Source: Dromiciops gliroides (Eukaryota > Chordata > Mammalia > Microbiotheria > Microbiotheriidae). From it: a DNA stretch of 64,000 nucleotides. Below, piece by piece: positions 11,391-23,014 of this stretch. Numbering within the stretch: the first letter of the stretch is position 1; every line of letters begins with the position of its first letter. The position numbers were made by a program, and so were the translations under genes. The notes under the pieces are model-generated. The model was not told where the DNA came from. It saw only the letters and a list, made by a program, of their open reading frames with translations, and ran no database searches. The stretch spans positions 171,828,577 to 171,892,576 of the forward strand of contig NC_057861.1 of assembly GCF_019393635.1 (NCBI RefSeq), written 5' to 3'.

Positions 11391-11797
11391 TGATCTAGAT
11401 TAGAGTGCTGTAAATGGGATTGGAAGATCTAATTTTGAACTCTGCCTCAAGAGACTGCATGCCTGTGTAATCATGGTCAAGTAACAACTTCTTAGAGAAT
11501 CAATTTCTGCATCTATATGTAAGACAATCCCCAAACTGGGAACATCATTCCAAATCACATATACAAAATAAAAATAAGAATTTGAAACAAAGGATTAGGT
11601 GGAAGAACAACTTTGGCAGTTCCTTCTGTGTTTGTTGTTGCTGTTCTCTCTTGACCCTCTAAAATTGCATGGAAGTCTCAAGGATGGAGGAGGGGGGTTT
11701 GAGGAAAAATGTGTGAGTTCTCAAATCCAGGGAGCTGCTTGGTGGTTTATAAAAGAAAGACCCTAAAAATAAATTTTTTAAAAAATAAAAAGGAAGG

Positions 11798-12021
11798 GGG
11801 CAGCTAGATGGCACAGTGGATAGAGCACCGGCCCTGGAGTCAGGGAGTACCTGAGTTCAAATCCGGCCTGAGACACTTAACACTTACTAGCTGTGTGACC
11901 CTGGGCAAGTCACTTAACCCCAATTGCCTCACTAAAAAAAAAACCAAACAAACACAACAAAAAAATTTATTACTAGCTGTGTGACCCTAGGCAAGTCAAC
12001 TTAACCTCAACTGCCTCACCA
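11798..12021 (+). mobile_element. Dimeric marsupial SINE (full unit plus 3' half) within one target duplication
   Basis: A full sense SINE (11798-11939, GGGCAGCTAGATGGCACAGT) and its A/C-rich tail are followed at about 11966-12019 by a second partial unit starting TTACTAGCTGTGTGACC. Outer duplications AAAAATAAAAAGGAAGG (11781-11797) and AAAAAATAAAAAGAAGG (12022-12038) enclose both units. Either a dimer inserted at once, or a truncated second SINE landed in the tail of the first. Confidence 0.82.
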
Positions 12022-12404
12022 AAAAAATAAAAAGAAGGCCTAAAAACTGATTTTGAAGGAGTGCAGAGTGGCAATCAGGAATTGGTGAAATTTTAAGGGG
12101 ATTTTCTAACTTGAGACCAGATAAAGACTTGGAACTAAGACATTGCTTATGGTGAGCAAGATAAAGTAAGTTCAATGACATATTAAATGTCCATGGGTTC
12201 TACTTTTCCAGCTAAGTATTCTAAAAGAGTTTGGCCCCTAATGATAAAGACTCTCCTAAATAGAAAGGCCACAAATATCTTAAAACTTTGGAAGTTGAAT
12301 GAATCCTTTTCTTATGAAGAAAATGATACTGAGAGTTTCCCCCCCTAATCAGATCACTGGAGCTGAAAAGGCTTATCTCCCTCCCCCAAAAGAACTAAAG
12401 GTTA

Positions 12405-12557
12405 GGGGCAGCTAGGTGGCACAATGGATAAAGTACCCACCCTGGATTCAGGAGTACCTGAGTTCAAATCTGGCCTCAGACACTTGACACTTACTAGCTG
12501 TGTGACCCTGGGCAAGTCACTTAACCTTCATTGCCCCGCCAAAAAAACAAACAAACA
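12405..12557 (+). mobile_element. Short marsupial SINE, sense, perfect target duplication
   Basis: GGGGCAGCTAGGTGGCAC to TTCATTGCCCCGCC plus AACAAACAAACA tail. The duplication AGAACTAAAGGTTA is identical at 12391-12404 and 12558-12571. Confidence 0.95.
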
Positions 12558-13424
12558 AGAACTAAAGGTTAAGCCTCCAGAGCTAGTTAAGGAGAGAGGG
12601 AAGATTCTACTCCTCTTAGGAGGAAGAAGAGTAGCTAATGATTCTAGCTATAGGCCAAAAACTGTTAACAAAAAGCTCTGCAACTGTAAGCTCAATGGAG
12701 TAATGTTTATTCATGAGACCAGAAAAATAACACTGGGCAGAGACTAAATGCTACTTGAACTCACCATGGAACCCAATGAGAACATCTTGATGACTTTAAT
12801 CAGAAGATATAGGCACCCTTGCAGTGTCAGAGGAGCGAGCTTACACTCCAGTCATGTGACCTGGTCATACTTTCCCCCTACCTGTATATCCTTCCACAGG
12901 TTTTTCCAATGTGTACCCTCTCTTCCTGCCAATGATTTGTGTATATGTGGGGAAATGTTCCCTCAGGTTATGGAGAAAATGTTTTATTGCTACTTTTCTT
13001 ACTATGCTATTTATTAAATGCTTTTGCTTTGAAATAATTGTGTCCTCTGATGTAGTAATAAAAGTAGTATCAGTAAGGGCTGGTATACTATAGTTTTGAG
13101 TGTATATAGACCCATAGATTATCTTGCCCCTTTCCTGGGGACCCCAGATGTATAAGGAGGATGAGAACCATTTGCTACATATAAAAATGGACATAATATT
13201 TACATCACCATTTCTAAATGGATTGTTGGAAGAAAAGAGCTTTTTAAACCTTAAAGCACCTATATAAATGTGGAGTTCTTCTTTGGTTTTATCCAATTTT
13301 CTTGATTTTCAGAGAAGGAAATTGAGTTTAATAATGCTAGGTGTAGAACAGCATATACTCAGCATTTATAATTTGGCTGATTGCTAGCTGAGCCATATCT
13401 CATAACAATTCTATAATTCACATT

Positions 13425-14010
13425 CAACAAATACAGTCCAACACTTAGTAAGTACTTACTGTGTTCAGCATTGGAGGAATTACACCAATTTTAATAAAGC
13501 AAAGTCCCTCACTTCAGGAACTTAACAATCTAGTAAAGGGAGTAGGATACATACACCAGATACCCATACAAGAGAATAACATATAGTAACTATGTCACAG
13601 TAGGGAGGTGCAAAACAAATTGCTAGGTAAGGCTTAAGGTAAGAAAGATTATTAGTGAATTGTTGGAGGGGGTAACAGTAAAAGGATTTCATGGATGAAG
13701 TATCATTTGAGATGGGCTTTAGATAAATAAATCAGGAATTAAACAGACAAGGAGGGAAATAAGAATATTCACGCTATAAGGAACAGAAATGGGGGAGTTA
13801 TGGGTGTGGTCGGTGGATAGAAAGTAGTCTAACTCAGAAAAACATGGAGGTAAAGTGTACAAAACACAACAGAAATTGATAGAATTGTGACAGATCGTAG
13901 ATTACCTTGCATATCAGGGGAGTTTAGACATTGTTTTGGTAGGCAATAATGAATCCGTGAAGATTTTTGAGCAAAGGTATGACATGACTGGATCTATGCA
14001 TGAGACAGAG
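13425..14010 (+). repeat. Longer copy of the same old interspersed repeat
   Basis: Starts like the fragments at 3940 and 5670 and continues with TTGAGATGGGCTTTAGATAA, GGTAGGCAATAATGAATCCG and GCAAAGGTATGACATGAC, the continuation of this element elsewhere in mammals. A second stretch, 28160-28430, carries the same start and the GTATTTGAGCTGACCCTTGA segment. Confidence 0.55.
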
Positions 14011-14193
14011 TATAGCAGGAGGAAAACCCTAGAACTTCCCCATGTATTCCGACAAAAATCTCTAAAATGGGCCCCTACATTTCACCACTTTTCTTAGGAT
14101 GTCCAGTATTACACTGGGCTCTCAAGAGTCAACTGCTCACAGTCTTAGAACAAGACCTACATAGCAAGTACCTATTCACATCATTCATTCTAA

Positions 14194-14440
14194 GGGGCAG
14201 CATAGGGCAATGAACCTCAAATGCTAGAGTTGGAGTCAAGAAGGTTGTGAATTCTGTCTCAGAAACTTAATTGATATATGAACTTGGCTAAGTCATGTAA
14301 TTCCTCCCAGACTTACGGTCCTCATCTGTAAAATGGGGATGACATTGGCAATATTGATTATTTCTAATAATCCCTCACAGGATTATTGTGAGGATAGAAT
14401 AAGATAATATCTAATGTACTTTGCAAACTTTAAAGCTCCC
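14194..14440 (+). mobile_element. MIR-family SINE (decayed)
   Basis: GGGGCAGCATAGGGCAATG head, TCATCTGTAAAATGGGGATG and GGATTATTGTGAGGATAGAA tail, ending TTTGCAAACTTTAAAG, a complete but old MIR-type copy. Confidence 0.7.
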
Positions 14441-15189
14441 CCTTGGGGATTTTCCTCTACTCAGGGCTTATTGGTCTTGATTCATTGGATGTAGAAATAA
14501 CTTTCAAACTAAGTTCAGTTTATGAGACCACACTAGTACCTTTTTAAAGGAATGAATGTGACACTGGCAAAAATATATTTGTGTGTATGTTATGTATGTG
14601 TGTGCTTCCTGTTTTTTCCTAAATTGGCTTCAATTTACCAATTATGGTTTAAAAAAAAAAAAAGCAAAACCTGAAAACTGTAATTCACATAAGCTACCTA
14701 AAAAGGCTTCCCAATCTTCCCTCATATCAATGACCCAGTTGCACTGGGTTTCAGATGACTACAATTTAGCCCCAAACAGGAAGAAATGGGAGAGGGAGGG
14801 AGGAAAAAGTGAAATAGCCTTTCTTTTTCATCCTTATGTTAACTTTCCATTTTGTCCAGTACATCTGGGACAGCACCATGACATTTTCTCAGTGACCTTC
14901 ATGAACCAAGGAGGCTCAGTTCCAACCAAGTCACCCTCTTTGGAACAAAATGCCTTACAGAGGTCTCTGGCTGGCTCTGAGGCCCAGAGAATTCATCTAG
15001 GAAATGAAAAACTGTGAATACATTCAAGGGCAAACACTAAGCTTTTTCATCCAGCTAATGTATGCCATACAGCCCTGTTTAGAGAACCTAGGCAAACACA
15101 TAAACAGACGCTCAAGAAAATGCTATGATATTACTAGCTAAAAAACTCTGAGTACACCTAGCTTAATGTAACATATAATATGCAATGGA

Positions 15190-15362
15190 TACAAGGAATC
15201 TTGAGGAAGTGCTGCATTACCTCAAATTCCAGCCTTTGCAAGTGACCTTCCTGGGTACTCTGTTACCTCCTTGCCCCCCATCAATGCTATTGCCCACTCT
15301 CTGAGATTTACACTGTATATATCTTGTATGTAAATTGCTATCTGCATGTTGTTAACTCCCTT
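15190..15362 (+). mobile_element. L2/L3-type LINE 3' end, first part
   Basis: Decayed CR1-clade LINE tail leading to the hallmark TTAGAATGTAAGCTCCTTG, where two SINEs have inserted. It resumes at 15733. Confidence 0.6.
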
Positions 15363-15377
15363 AGAATGTAAGCTCCT

Positions 15378-15530
15378 GGGGGCAGCTAGGTGGCACAGTG
15401 GATAAAGCACCGGTCCTGGATTCAGGAGGACCTGAGTTCAAATCTGGCCTCAGACACTTGACACTTACTAGCTGTGTGACCCTGGGCAAGTTACTTAACC
15501 CTCATTGTCCTGCAAAAAAACAAAAAACAA
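15378..15530 (+). mobile_element. Short marsupial SINE, sense (first of a pair)
   Basis: GGGGGCAGCTAGGTGGCAC to CATTGTCCTGC plus A-rich tail. Shares its outer target duplication with the second copy at 15565-15717: AGAATGTAAGCTCCT (15363-15377) and AGAATATAAGCTCCT (15718-15732). Confidence 0.92.
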
Positions 15531-15564
15531 AAACTAATTTGATTAATAAAAAAAAAAGTCATTT

Positions 15565-15717
15565 GCAGCTAGATGGCGTAGTGAATAGAGCACAGGCCCT
15601 GGATTCAGGAGGACCTGAGTTCAAATCCGACCTCAGACATTTAACACTTAACTAGCTGTGTGACCCTGGGCAAGTCACTTAACCCCCATTGCCCCAAAAA
15701 AAAAAAAAAAAAAAAAA
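15565..15717 (+). mobile_element. Short marsupial SINE, sense (second of a pair, likely nested in the first's tail)
   Basis: GCAGCTAGATGGCGTAGTG to CCCCATTGCCCC and a 24-base poly-A. It lies within the target duplication of the first copy, so it probably inserted into that copy's A-rich tail. Confidence 0.92.
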
Positions 15718-15732
15718 AGAATATAAGCTCCT

Positions 15733-15835
15733 TGAAGGCATGGATTGTTTTTTGCCCCTCTTCATATCTCCAGCATATCACATCTCTTGGCACACAGAAA
15801 GAGCCTAATAAATATTGTATAACTGATTGAGTGAC
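15733..15835 (+). mobile_element. L2/L3-type LINE 3' end, second part
   Basis: TTGAAGGCATGGATTG, ATCTCCAGCATATCAC and CCTAATAAATATTG: the terminal consensus of an L2-type LINE, continuing 15190-15362. Confidence 0.65.
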
Positions 15836-17145
15836 TAGCTGAAGAATGACAGTTATCAGCTGTATCAGATGGCCTGGTGATGGTTGCAGTTTGACCTCTT
15901 TTCTTTCTATGTTTCATGATGTTTAGGATCAAATAGTATCTCCTCACCACGCTCCCCAAATCACCCCCACTTGACTCCCCACACACATACTCCTCTCTGT
16001 CCATCCTTGAATCTACCAGTGATCTAACTGTTGCTATCACTGCTCAGCAACAGATGCCTATTCCCAATCTTGGGTGTCTTTCAGTATTGCTCTTTCAGTC
16101 CAATAGGGTCTCCCTTCTTTGCCTCACTAGATGGAAGCTGCTTAGCAACCCTATTGTCATTCAAAGGGCAGAGAGAAAATGCCCATTAGGGAACCCTCCT
16201 GAAAAATAATATGAACTGAACATGATAGCACATATCTGAAATTATCGTTTGGTGCTGTTAGATCTCTTCTGTTCTGGAGAGCTGAGCAGCAGTGGTCTCC
16301 ACTGATTGCATGTCCACACTAAGTTCTCAGCAATATGGTGACACCCCAGTAAGGAGCACAAGGTTGCTTAAGGAAGGGTGAACCAGCTCAGGGTGAAAGA
16401 GCTCCCATTAGTAGTGAGATCAGTCAGGGAACAGCCTGAGTAAAATGAAGATTAATAAATTGATTGATTGATTGATTAATAGATCAATAGAAAAATAAGT
16501 GAATGAATGCATAAATAAATAAATGAATTCATAGATGAATAAATAATGTCACAACAATGACAACAACATGAGGCTTTGCATGCTCTGGGAAAAAGAGCTT
16601 GGGTTACTTCCCTATGTGTTGAGCTCCCTTATGAGAGCTCTTCAGCCAGAGAATGGGTGACAGGTGATAAGGGATTCCAGTTTATAGAAAGATTGAATTG
16701 GATAACCCTTGAGGTCCCTTCCAACTCTAATGATAATATAAACAAGACTCGGCCTATAATTATAGCTGACTAGAGAATATGCCTAAAGTTACAGGGGCTA
16801 AGAACTTAAATTCCAAGAGCCAAAAATAATTTTACTAAAGGCAAAACTTTCTTATTTTTACTTTTTTTTTTACATTCTCTACCCCCCTACCAAAAGCATC
16901 ATTACTGTTTTCAGGCTGCCATTTTCTCTATGTAGAAAGTATACATAGGATTAACTTTTGTTTGGGTTTTTTTAAGGATAAGGGTAAGGGTAGGGGGAAG
17001 ATTGACTATCTGATAGGATTTATTTTAATCTACAATATTTAAAAAATACAAATTTACAAAATAGTTCATTAAAAATGAATATTTCCATAAGCAACTAATT
17101 ATTTATTCTGCAAAAGAATCTTTTTAGAAAAAAAATTATTGTCAG

Positions 17146-17350
17146 TGCTTAGAGAGCCTACCTTGAAGTCAGAAAGACCTGGGTTCAAGTTTCCCTCCCC
17201 CTTTACCCATAATGACTATGTACTCCGGGCAAGCTACTTAACCTAGATAAACTCTCTAAGACTAGAAGGTGAAGACAAGGTACTGCCTTCATTGGTTGAG
17301 GGAGTTATCTATGCCAGTGAAATCACAAGTTCAGTCCCTGTCCCTAAACA
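17146..17350 (+). mobile_element. MIR-related CORE-SINE with a marsupial 3' extension
   Basis: GAAGTCAGAAAGACCTGGGT core, then CTCTCTAAGACTAG, TGGTTGAGGGAGTTATCTAT and GCCAGTGAAATCACA. The same tail order recurs at 18120-18330, 23020-23220 and, interrupted, 27750-28010. Confidence 0.65.
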
Positions 17351-17819
17351 CTAAGCAAGAGGCAAGATATTTTCTCCAGTGTACAGTATGATATTGTAGT
17401 CCTTTAGTAGTCCTTCCACTTAATTCTAGTGCAAAATAGGCCAAAGTCATGGGTTTTATCTTGGCCAACATCTTACAGAGAAAATCCCGGTTCCACTGAC
17501 CTCACCCTAAATAAATGTCTGTCATTTTGTCTTAAGGAAAACTGAATGAGAAAGGAAAGACTGCTGAAGCAGCACAAACCCGTCACTGCCCTTCAGAGAG
17601 CAATTTAAACTTCCCATTCTGCTTGACTGACAATATAGCAGGGGCATCATTTCTACATAGGGAAGCCTATCTATTTGAGGCAGGGATCCCAGGGAAGTCC
17701 TACTTTCAGTTTCCTCCAATTAAAGGTTATGATCTCTAATTTTGACAGCTACAAATCACTTAGAAATCAGTACCTTAAGATTTCAAGATCACAGACACCA
17801 TATACTCTAATAAATGGAA

Positions 17820-17960
17820 AATACCTGAGAGATCACCTCGTCCAATTCCCTCATTTTATGGATGAGGACATCAAAGCTCAGAAAGGTTAATTGCCTTACC
17901 CAAGGTCAAATAAGTAGTAAGCAGAAGAAACGAGGGTCAAACCAAGGTCTTCTGACTCCA
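17820..17960 (-). mobile_element. MIR/THER-type SINE fragment, antisense
   Basis: CATTTTATGGATGAGGACAT, GCCTTACCCAAGGTCA, TCTTCTGACTCCAAATGC: complement of a MIR core. Confidence 0.65.
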
Positions 17961-17984
17961 AATGCAGGTCAGGAGGGGCATCAA

Positions 17985-18110
17985 GGCACAGATCTTTGGA
18001 ACTAAAGTCGGGAATGACCAGGTTTCAAATCCCATCTCCAATACTTGTGTGGTATGGGCAAATCTATCAGAGTTTCAGTTTCATCATCTGTTAAATGTGG
18101 ATAATAAAAC
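17985..18110 (+). mobile_element. MIR fragment, sense
   Basis: GACCAGGTTTCAAATCCCAT, TCAGTTTCATCATCTGTTAA, ATGTGGATAATAAAACC. Confidence 0.55.
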
Positions 18111-18119
18111 CTTTATTGA

Positions 18120-18330
18120 AAAGCACCATGGCCATAGGAAGAACAAGCCTTTGACTCAGGAATACCTAAGCTCGAGATCTGACTCTGATATATTGGCTGT
18201 TTGGCCCAGGGATGTCAATTAAACTTTCAGTTCTCCCGGGAAATTTGCTAAGACTAAGTTGAAAAACAGTTGCCAACTTGCATTAGTAGAAGGAGTTTCC
18301 TATGCCAATGAAATACACACACACACACAC
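18120..18330 (+). mobile_element. CORE-SINE with marsupial 3' extension
   Basis: GACTCAGGAATACCTAAGCT core, then GCTAAGACTAAGTTG, TTAGTAGAAGGAGTTTCC and TATGCCAATGAAAT, followed by a CA run. Same type as 17146-17350. Confidence 0.6.
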
Positions 18331-18399
18331 ACAAAGAGTGAATTCAGATCATGTGAGAGACAATAGTAAGGAAAACACTGAGTAGAGTACGGCCCATAG

Positions 18400-18690
18400 T
18401 AAAAAACACATTGAATTAACATTCCTGGGCCTCAATCACCTCATTTGTAAAATGAAGCAGTTAGAGTACATGGCCCCTTAGGTCGCTTTCAGCTTTAGAT
18501 AGATGAAACTCAAAGTTATTTGGATTTGAATTGCAACTCTGACTCAATTAATTCTGTGATGAACAATTTAACCTCTCTGAGCCTCAGTTTCCAAATCTGA
18601 CCAATGGAGACATAATAAGGAATTTTTGTGAAGATCAAATAAGATAACATATGTAAACCTTAAAGTGATATACAAATATTGGTAATGTAA
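18400..18690 (+). mobile_element. Two adjoining MIR-type fragments
   Basis: TCACCTCATTTGTAAAATGA with GGTCGCTTTCAGC (18430-18500), then CTCTCTGAGCCTCAGTTTCC and GAAGATCAAATAAGATAAC (18530-18690). They overlap in consensus, so they are separate insertions. Confidence 0.55.
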
Positions 18691-19911
18691 AGTTCTTTTC
18701 ATGCTATTAATTATTACCATAGGGATCTTAGAGAAAAGATCACCTAAGCCAACCCTTCCATTTTACAGATGGGAAGCCTGTGAATAAGCTCTCCTGCCTC
18801 TATATACATGCTCTCTTTCCACTGCAATGCCCTGCCTCTAAAAGGTAAAGCATTATTGCCCAGTTGTATGGAGAAGCTTCTTGCAATGGAATTGCAGGGC
18901 CAACTTGTTAAGCACAGTTTCATCATTCCTACAAATACAGACTAGTACTTTTTTTTCCCCTTAAATTATGCTACAACCATACTACAGTTAGTATTTGAGT
19001 ACTGAAGGGGTTTCAAAAAATGTCTAAAATAATATCCCTGCCCTCCTTGAGCATTCAATTTAGCAGAGAAACAGCCAAGGAGCCCCCTATGACAAAGTGC
19101 TAAATTGGATAGTACAGGCAGTAAGTGCTATAGGAGTGAAAATAAGAGGAACATTGATGTGGGCTGACCTTCAAGGAGAAAATAGGACTTGAATTTAACC
19201 TCTCTACTATACTGTAAGCTCCATTAGCAAAAGGCTCATTTATATCTGATCTAAATTTTTTTGGTCTACTCCAACACACAGTACAATCTTCTACACACAG
19301 TATGTGCTTTTAAAATGTTTGTTGAATTGAATTTAGCTGAACTGGATTGAATTGACAGGCCAACAGAAGCAGCAAGAGCATAGTGTTATCATCAGCCTCC
19401 CTCTGCCCTGGCCTACCCATACACCTTAGACAATAGGGTGGCTTATAAGCAGAAAGGTAAGCAGAGTAGGAGGTGGGGAGAGGGAAAAGAGAAAAGGGGA
19501 GTGATTCACAGCTATGTCAGCTCAGATTTAAACTAACCCAAGTACTCAGTGGCCTAGAGGTAGAGTGGGGGAGGGGAAATAAGAATTGGGCTCATCGTCT
19601 ATCTATGTTTCCCTGGGGCTATGTGCCTTCTTCTACCTAGATCCCACAGTCCACCTACAAGTCTTAGGGTATCTGATTCATGTCACCTTTGATTCACACC
19701 GGGATGACATTCACCATTTGCATCTCTCCTCTGATATTTAGTCCTTTTACATCATACTTGAAAGGCTTTCTCTTTGAGAACCTAGAGTAATACAGAACAT
19801 TCCATCATTTCTCATTAATCTGTCCAGTAAATGTCTTCATTCATTTGCCTGATTTGTTTTTCATTTCAGAGAAAGAGACATCTTCAGGGCCCACTGTCCA
19901 GAGGTTTGCAT

Positions 19912-19913
<2 letters not shown>

Positions 19914-19948
<35 letters not shown>
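19914..19948 (+). repeat. (TG)n microsatellite
   Basis: About 17 uninterrupted TG units. Confidence 0.95.
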
Positions 19949-19952
<4 letters not shown>

Positions 19953-20065
19953 ACTTAGTGTGAGTTGGTTTAAATATCTGTAACTAAATCATGACCCCAG
20001 AAAACATGGTATCTCAGTAACTGGAAGTGGTATCTCCTTACTAAAAGGATCTGGTCCATTTTAAA

Positions 20066-20235
20066 AAAAATTTTTATTATTATTATTATTTTTTTTTTGC
20101 AGGGCAATGGGGGTTAAGTGACTTGCCCAGGGTCACACAGCTTGTAAGTGTCAAGTGTCTGAGGCTGGATTTGAACTCAGGGCTTCCTGAATTCAGGGCT
20201 AGTGTTTTATCCACTGTGCCACCTAGCTGCCCCCA
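20066..20235 (-). mobile_element. Short marsupial SINE, antisense
   Basis: TTATTATTATTATT and poly-T, then GCAGGGCAATGGGGGTTAAG to CCACCTAGCTGCCCCC. ATCTGGTCCATTTT before and ATCTGGTTGATTTT after form the duplication. Confidence 0.92.
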
Positions 20236-20806
20236 ATCTGGTTGATTTTTATGATCTTGTATTATTTTCCAGTAATTCATAAGGCAGGGCACTCCAGTCC
20301 AATGGAAGATCTCAAATCTGCTGGTCTCTAAATTAACCATCATTACTACCCTCCCTCTTTACAACTGGAGAAAAGATGACCTTCCATCAACTGGCATTCT
20401 TATCATCACCTCACTATCAGGAATCATAAGACTTCAGAAAAACTAAAATTAATTTCCTATTAATAACCCTATTCTGAGCAAAAAAGGGACATTCATTTGC
20501 TATGTAGTCTGAAAGCATTTAGGAACAAGACAGGCCATTTCCATGGTAGATTCCATTCTTGCCAAACCACCTTTGTTGGTTTAAAAGACTTAAGAACTCT
20601 GACCAATGAGGACCAATGATTCTATATGCTACCCATCTTAGAAAGGTGATAGATGCTCCATTCAGAAGACCTGAGTTTATGTGTGAAGCTGGACAAGTCA
20701 CCTAATATCCCTGGACTTAAGTTTTTTCACCTGTAAAATGAGGGGGATTGGACTCAGTGGCCCTTGAGGCCACTGACCCAAGGTGTAGAATAAGACATAT
20801 GTTTTC

Positions 20807-21427
20807 TGTAATGGAATACTATTGTGCACTAAGAAATAATGAGTGTGTGACCCTGGGCAAGTCACTTAACCCCAATTGCCTCCCTAAAAAAAAAAAAGAA
20901 AGAAAAAAAAGAAATAATGAGCAAGCAGATTTCAGAAAATCCTGGAAAGATTTAAGTGGACTGATGCTGAGTGAAGTGAGCAGAACCAGGAGAACATTAT
21001 ACACAGTAACAGCAACATTGTGTGATGATCAACTGTGACAGACTTGACTCTTCTCAGCAGTGCAATGATCCAAGACGATTCCAAAGAACTCATGATGGAA
21101 AATGTTCTCCACATCCAGAAAAAAGAACTGTGTGTTCTGAATGCAGATTGAACCACACCATTTCTACTTTTTGGTCTTTTTTTTTTCTTTTTTGAGATTT
21201 TTTTCCTTGTGTTCTGATTCTTTGTTCACAGCATGACTAATGCAGAAATATGTTTAATGTGATTGTACACATATAACCTATATCAGATTGCTCTCTGTCT
21301 TGAGGAAGGAGGAAGGAAGGGGGAGGGAGAAAAATTTGGAACTAAAAATCTTATGAAAACAAATGTTGAAAACTATCTTTACATGTAACTGGAAAATAAT
21401 AAAATACTTTTATGATTAAAAAAAAAA
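20807..21427 (+). mobile_element. 5'-truncated L1 (end of ORF2 plus 3' UTR)
   Basis: The sequence starts GTAATGGAATACTATTGTGC, the L1 ORF2 C-terminal MEYY region, and runs through GAGTGAAGTGAGCAGAACCA to a 3' UTR and poly-A. Duplications AAGACATATGTTTTCT (about 20791-20806) and AAGACATACATTCTC (21428-21442) flank it. A truncated SINE sits inside at 20844-20908. Confidence 0.9.
20844..20908 (+). mobile_element. 5'-truncated SINE (3' third only) nested in the L1
   Basis: Only TGTGTGACCCTGGGCAAGTC onward is present, with poly-A. The duplication AAGAAATAATGAG is perfect at 20831-20843 and 20909-20921, proving retrotransposition of a truncated copy into the L1. Confidence 0.95.
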
Positions 21428-21632
21428 GACATACATTCTCAGACACTGCCAATGTGTGAGCTTGATATTTTTTACTATATTTGTTACATAGTCTTTTTTA
21501 ATTGGGAAAGGGAATCTGGAAGGTGATAAAGAAAAAAGAGGTCACTGAAACATTTTTTAAAGAACAGGGAAGAGGGAAAATGGAAGTTCAGGAAACACTG
21601 AGAAGCCATACAGCTTTGAAACTAGTGTGTTG

Positions 21633-21802
21633 GGGGCAGCTAGGTGGCTCAGTGGATAAAGCACTGGCCCTAGATTCAGGAAGACCTGAGTTTAAATCTG
21701 GCCTCGAGCACTTGACACTTACTAGTTATGTGACCCTGGGCAAGTCACTTAACCCTCATTGCCCCACTCCCCCCCCCAAAAAAAAAAGAAGAAGAAAGAA
21801 AA
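21633..21802 (+). mobile_element. Short marsupial SINE, sense, perfect target duplication
   Basis: GGGGCAGCTAGGTGGCTC to CATTGCCCCACTCC with an AAG-rich tail. The duplication AAACTAGTGTGTTG is identical at 21619-21632 and 21803-21816. Confidence 0.95.
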
Positions 21803-22058
21803 AAACTAGTGTGTTGAATTTTATGTACACACACATATATATGAATATTATATATACATATTTCAAAGCAAGCAGTATGTAATAGATTTGCAGTTCCATC
21901 TATAATCTTCTCTGTTCTTTGTATATGGAAATGTTTAGTTTTCTTGGTTTGTCAAATTCAGAATAAAATGTTTTAAAAAACAACCTTTATTGAAGGTTAA
22001 ATTGGCAAGAGCAGAGATTTTTTTCAGTGAAAAACAATTGTAAAGTGTATGAAAAACT

Positions 22059-22308
22059 CGGGGCATCTAAGTGTCACAGTGGATTGAGTGATAGGACTAA
22101 AGTCAGGAAGACTTAATCTTCTTGAGTTCAAATCTGTCCTCAGACACTTACTGTGTGACTCTGGACAAGTCACTTAACCTTGTTTGCCTCAGTTTCCTCA
22201 TCTGTAAAATGTGCTAGAGAAAGAAATGGCTCCAGTTTCTTTGCCAAGAAAACCCCAAATGGGGCCATGAAGAGTAGGACATGACTGAAATGACTGAACA
22301 ACAACAAC
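22059..22308 (+). mobile_element. MAR1-type SINE, full length, sense
   Basis: A MIR-related head and core (GTTTGCCTCAGTTTCCTCAT) followed by the MAR1 tail CAAGAAAACCCCAAATGGGG, ATGACTGAAATGACTGAAC and AACAACAAC. Weak flanking duplication GTATGAAAAACT / ATATGGAAAACA. Confidence 0.92.
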
Positions 22309-23014
22309 ATATGGAAAACACATACTGCATAAACTATGATATGAAGCTAGACAAGCAACCCATCAAATTAGTCTAAATATGAATGAGCACTGTGGGTGGA
22401 AAATGAACAAAAACTGAGATTGAGTAGAGGAAATGACAAGAGCTGGATCATATTTGGGAAATGGTGCAATATTTCAACTCTTTAACATCAATCTTCTCTC
22501 AATGATGTTTTATGGGTACAAATTAAGAAATGCTATGGTCTTAGAATAATTAAGCTTATAAGCTAAAAAAAACCCCAAAAAACAGAAGTATAGTGGACCT
22601 CAGCATGCCACTGCATATTACTGAAAATTATATGGAAGCAGGATAAATGACATGAATTTGAACATGTATGAACAGAAAAGGAGGCATGTTGGGCATATAT
22701 TGAGAATGAGAGATAGCAGATGGTTGTCCCTGGAGGCAAATTGGTATTCCAATGTATTTTTTTTTAAATGAGATCAAGACCCTCAGTGTATTAAGTAAAT
22801 TATCTATGAAGGATTTATGGGGGTAAGAATGAAGGGGAATGAACAAGGACTTCACAGAATGGAAAGATATTGAGGCATTATGGTGAGTATTACTGGAGAT
22901 AAATCAAGGATCCTTCAAAATATCTAAATAAATGGGGAGGTCAACTCAATTCAACCAAGATCAAGACCTACAAAATTAAAAAACAACAAAAAAACCTCAC
23001 CATGATGACTCTCA

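Noticed and set aside
12424..12747. Frames starting MDKVPTLDSG or MDKAPVLDSGG over several SINEs
   Set aside because: These are translations of the SINE head and core that recur at each copy, not genes.
12865..13296. 143-codon minus-strand frame
   Set aside because: No recognisable domain. The plus strand shows a TTTATTAAATGC-type end that may be a decayed LTR, but I found no clear boundaries, so I list neither a gene nor an LTR.
16450..16550. Direct GATT/AATA repeats that might suggest an array
   Set aside because: A simple tetranucleotide repeat with no spacers. No CRISPR-like organisation exists in the window.
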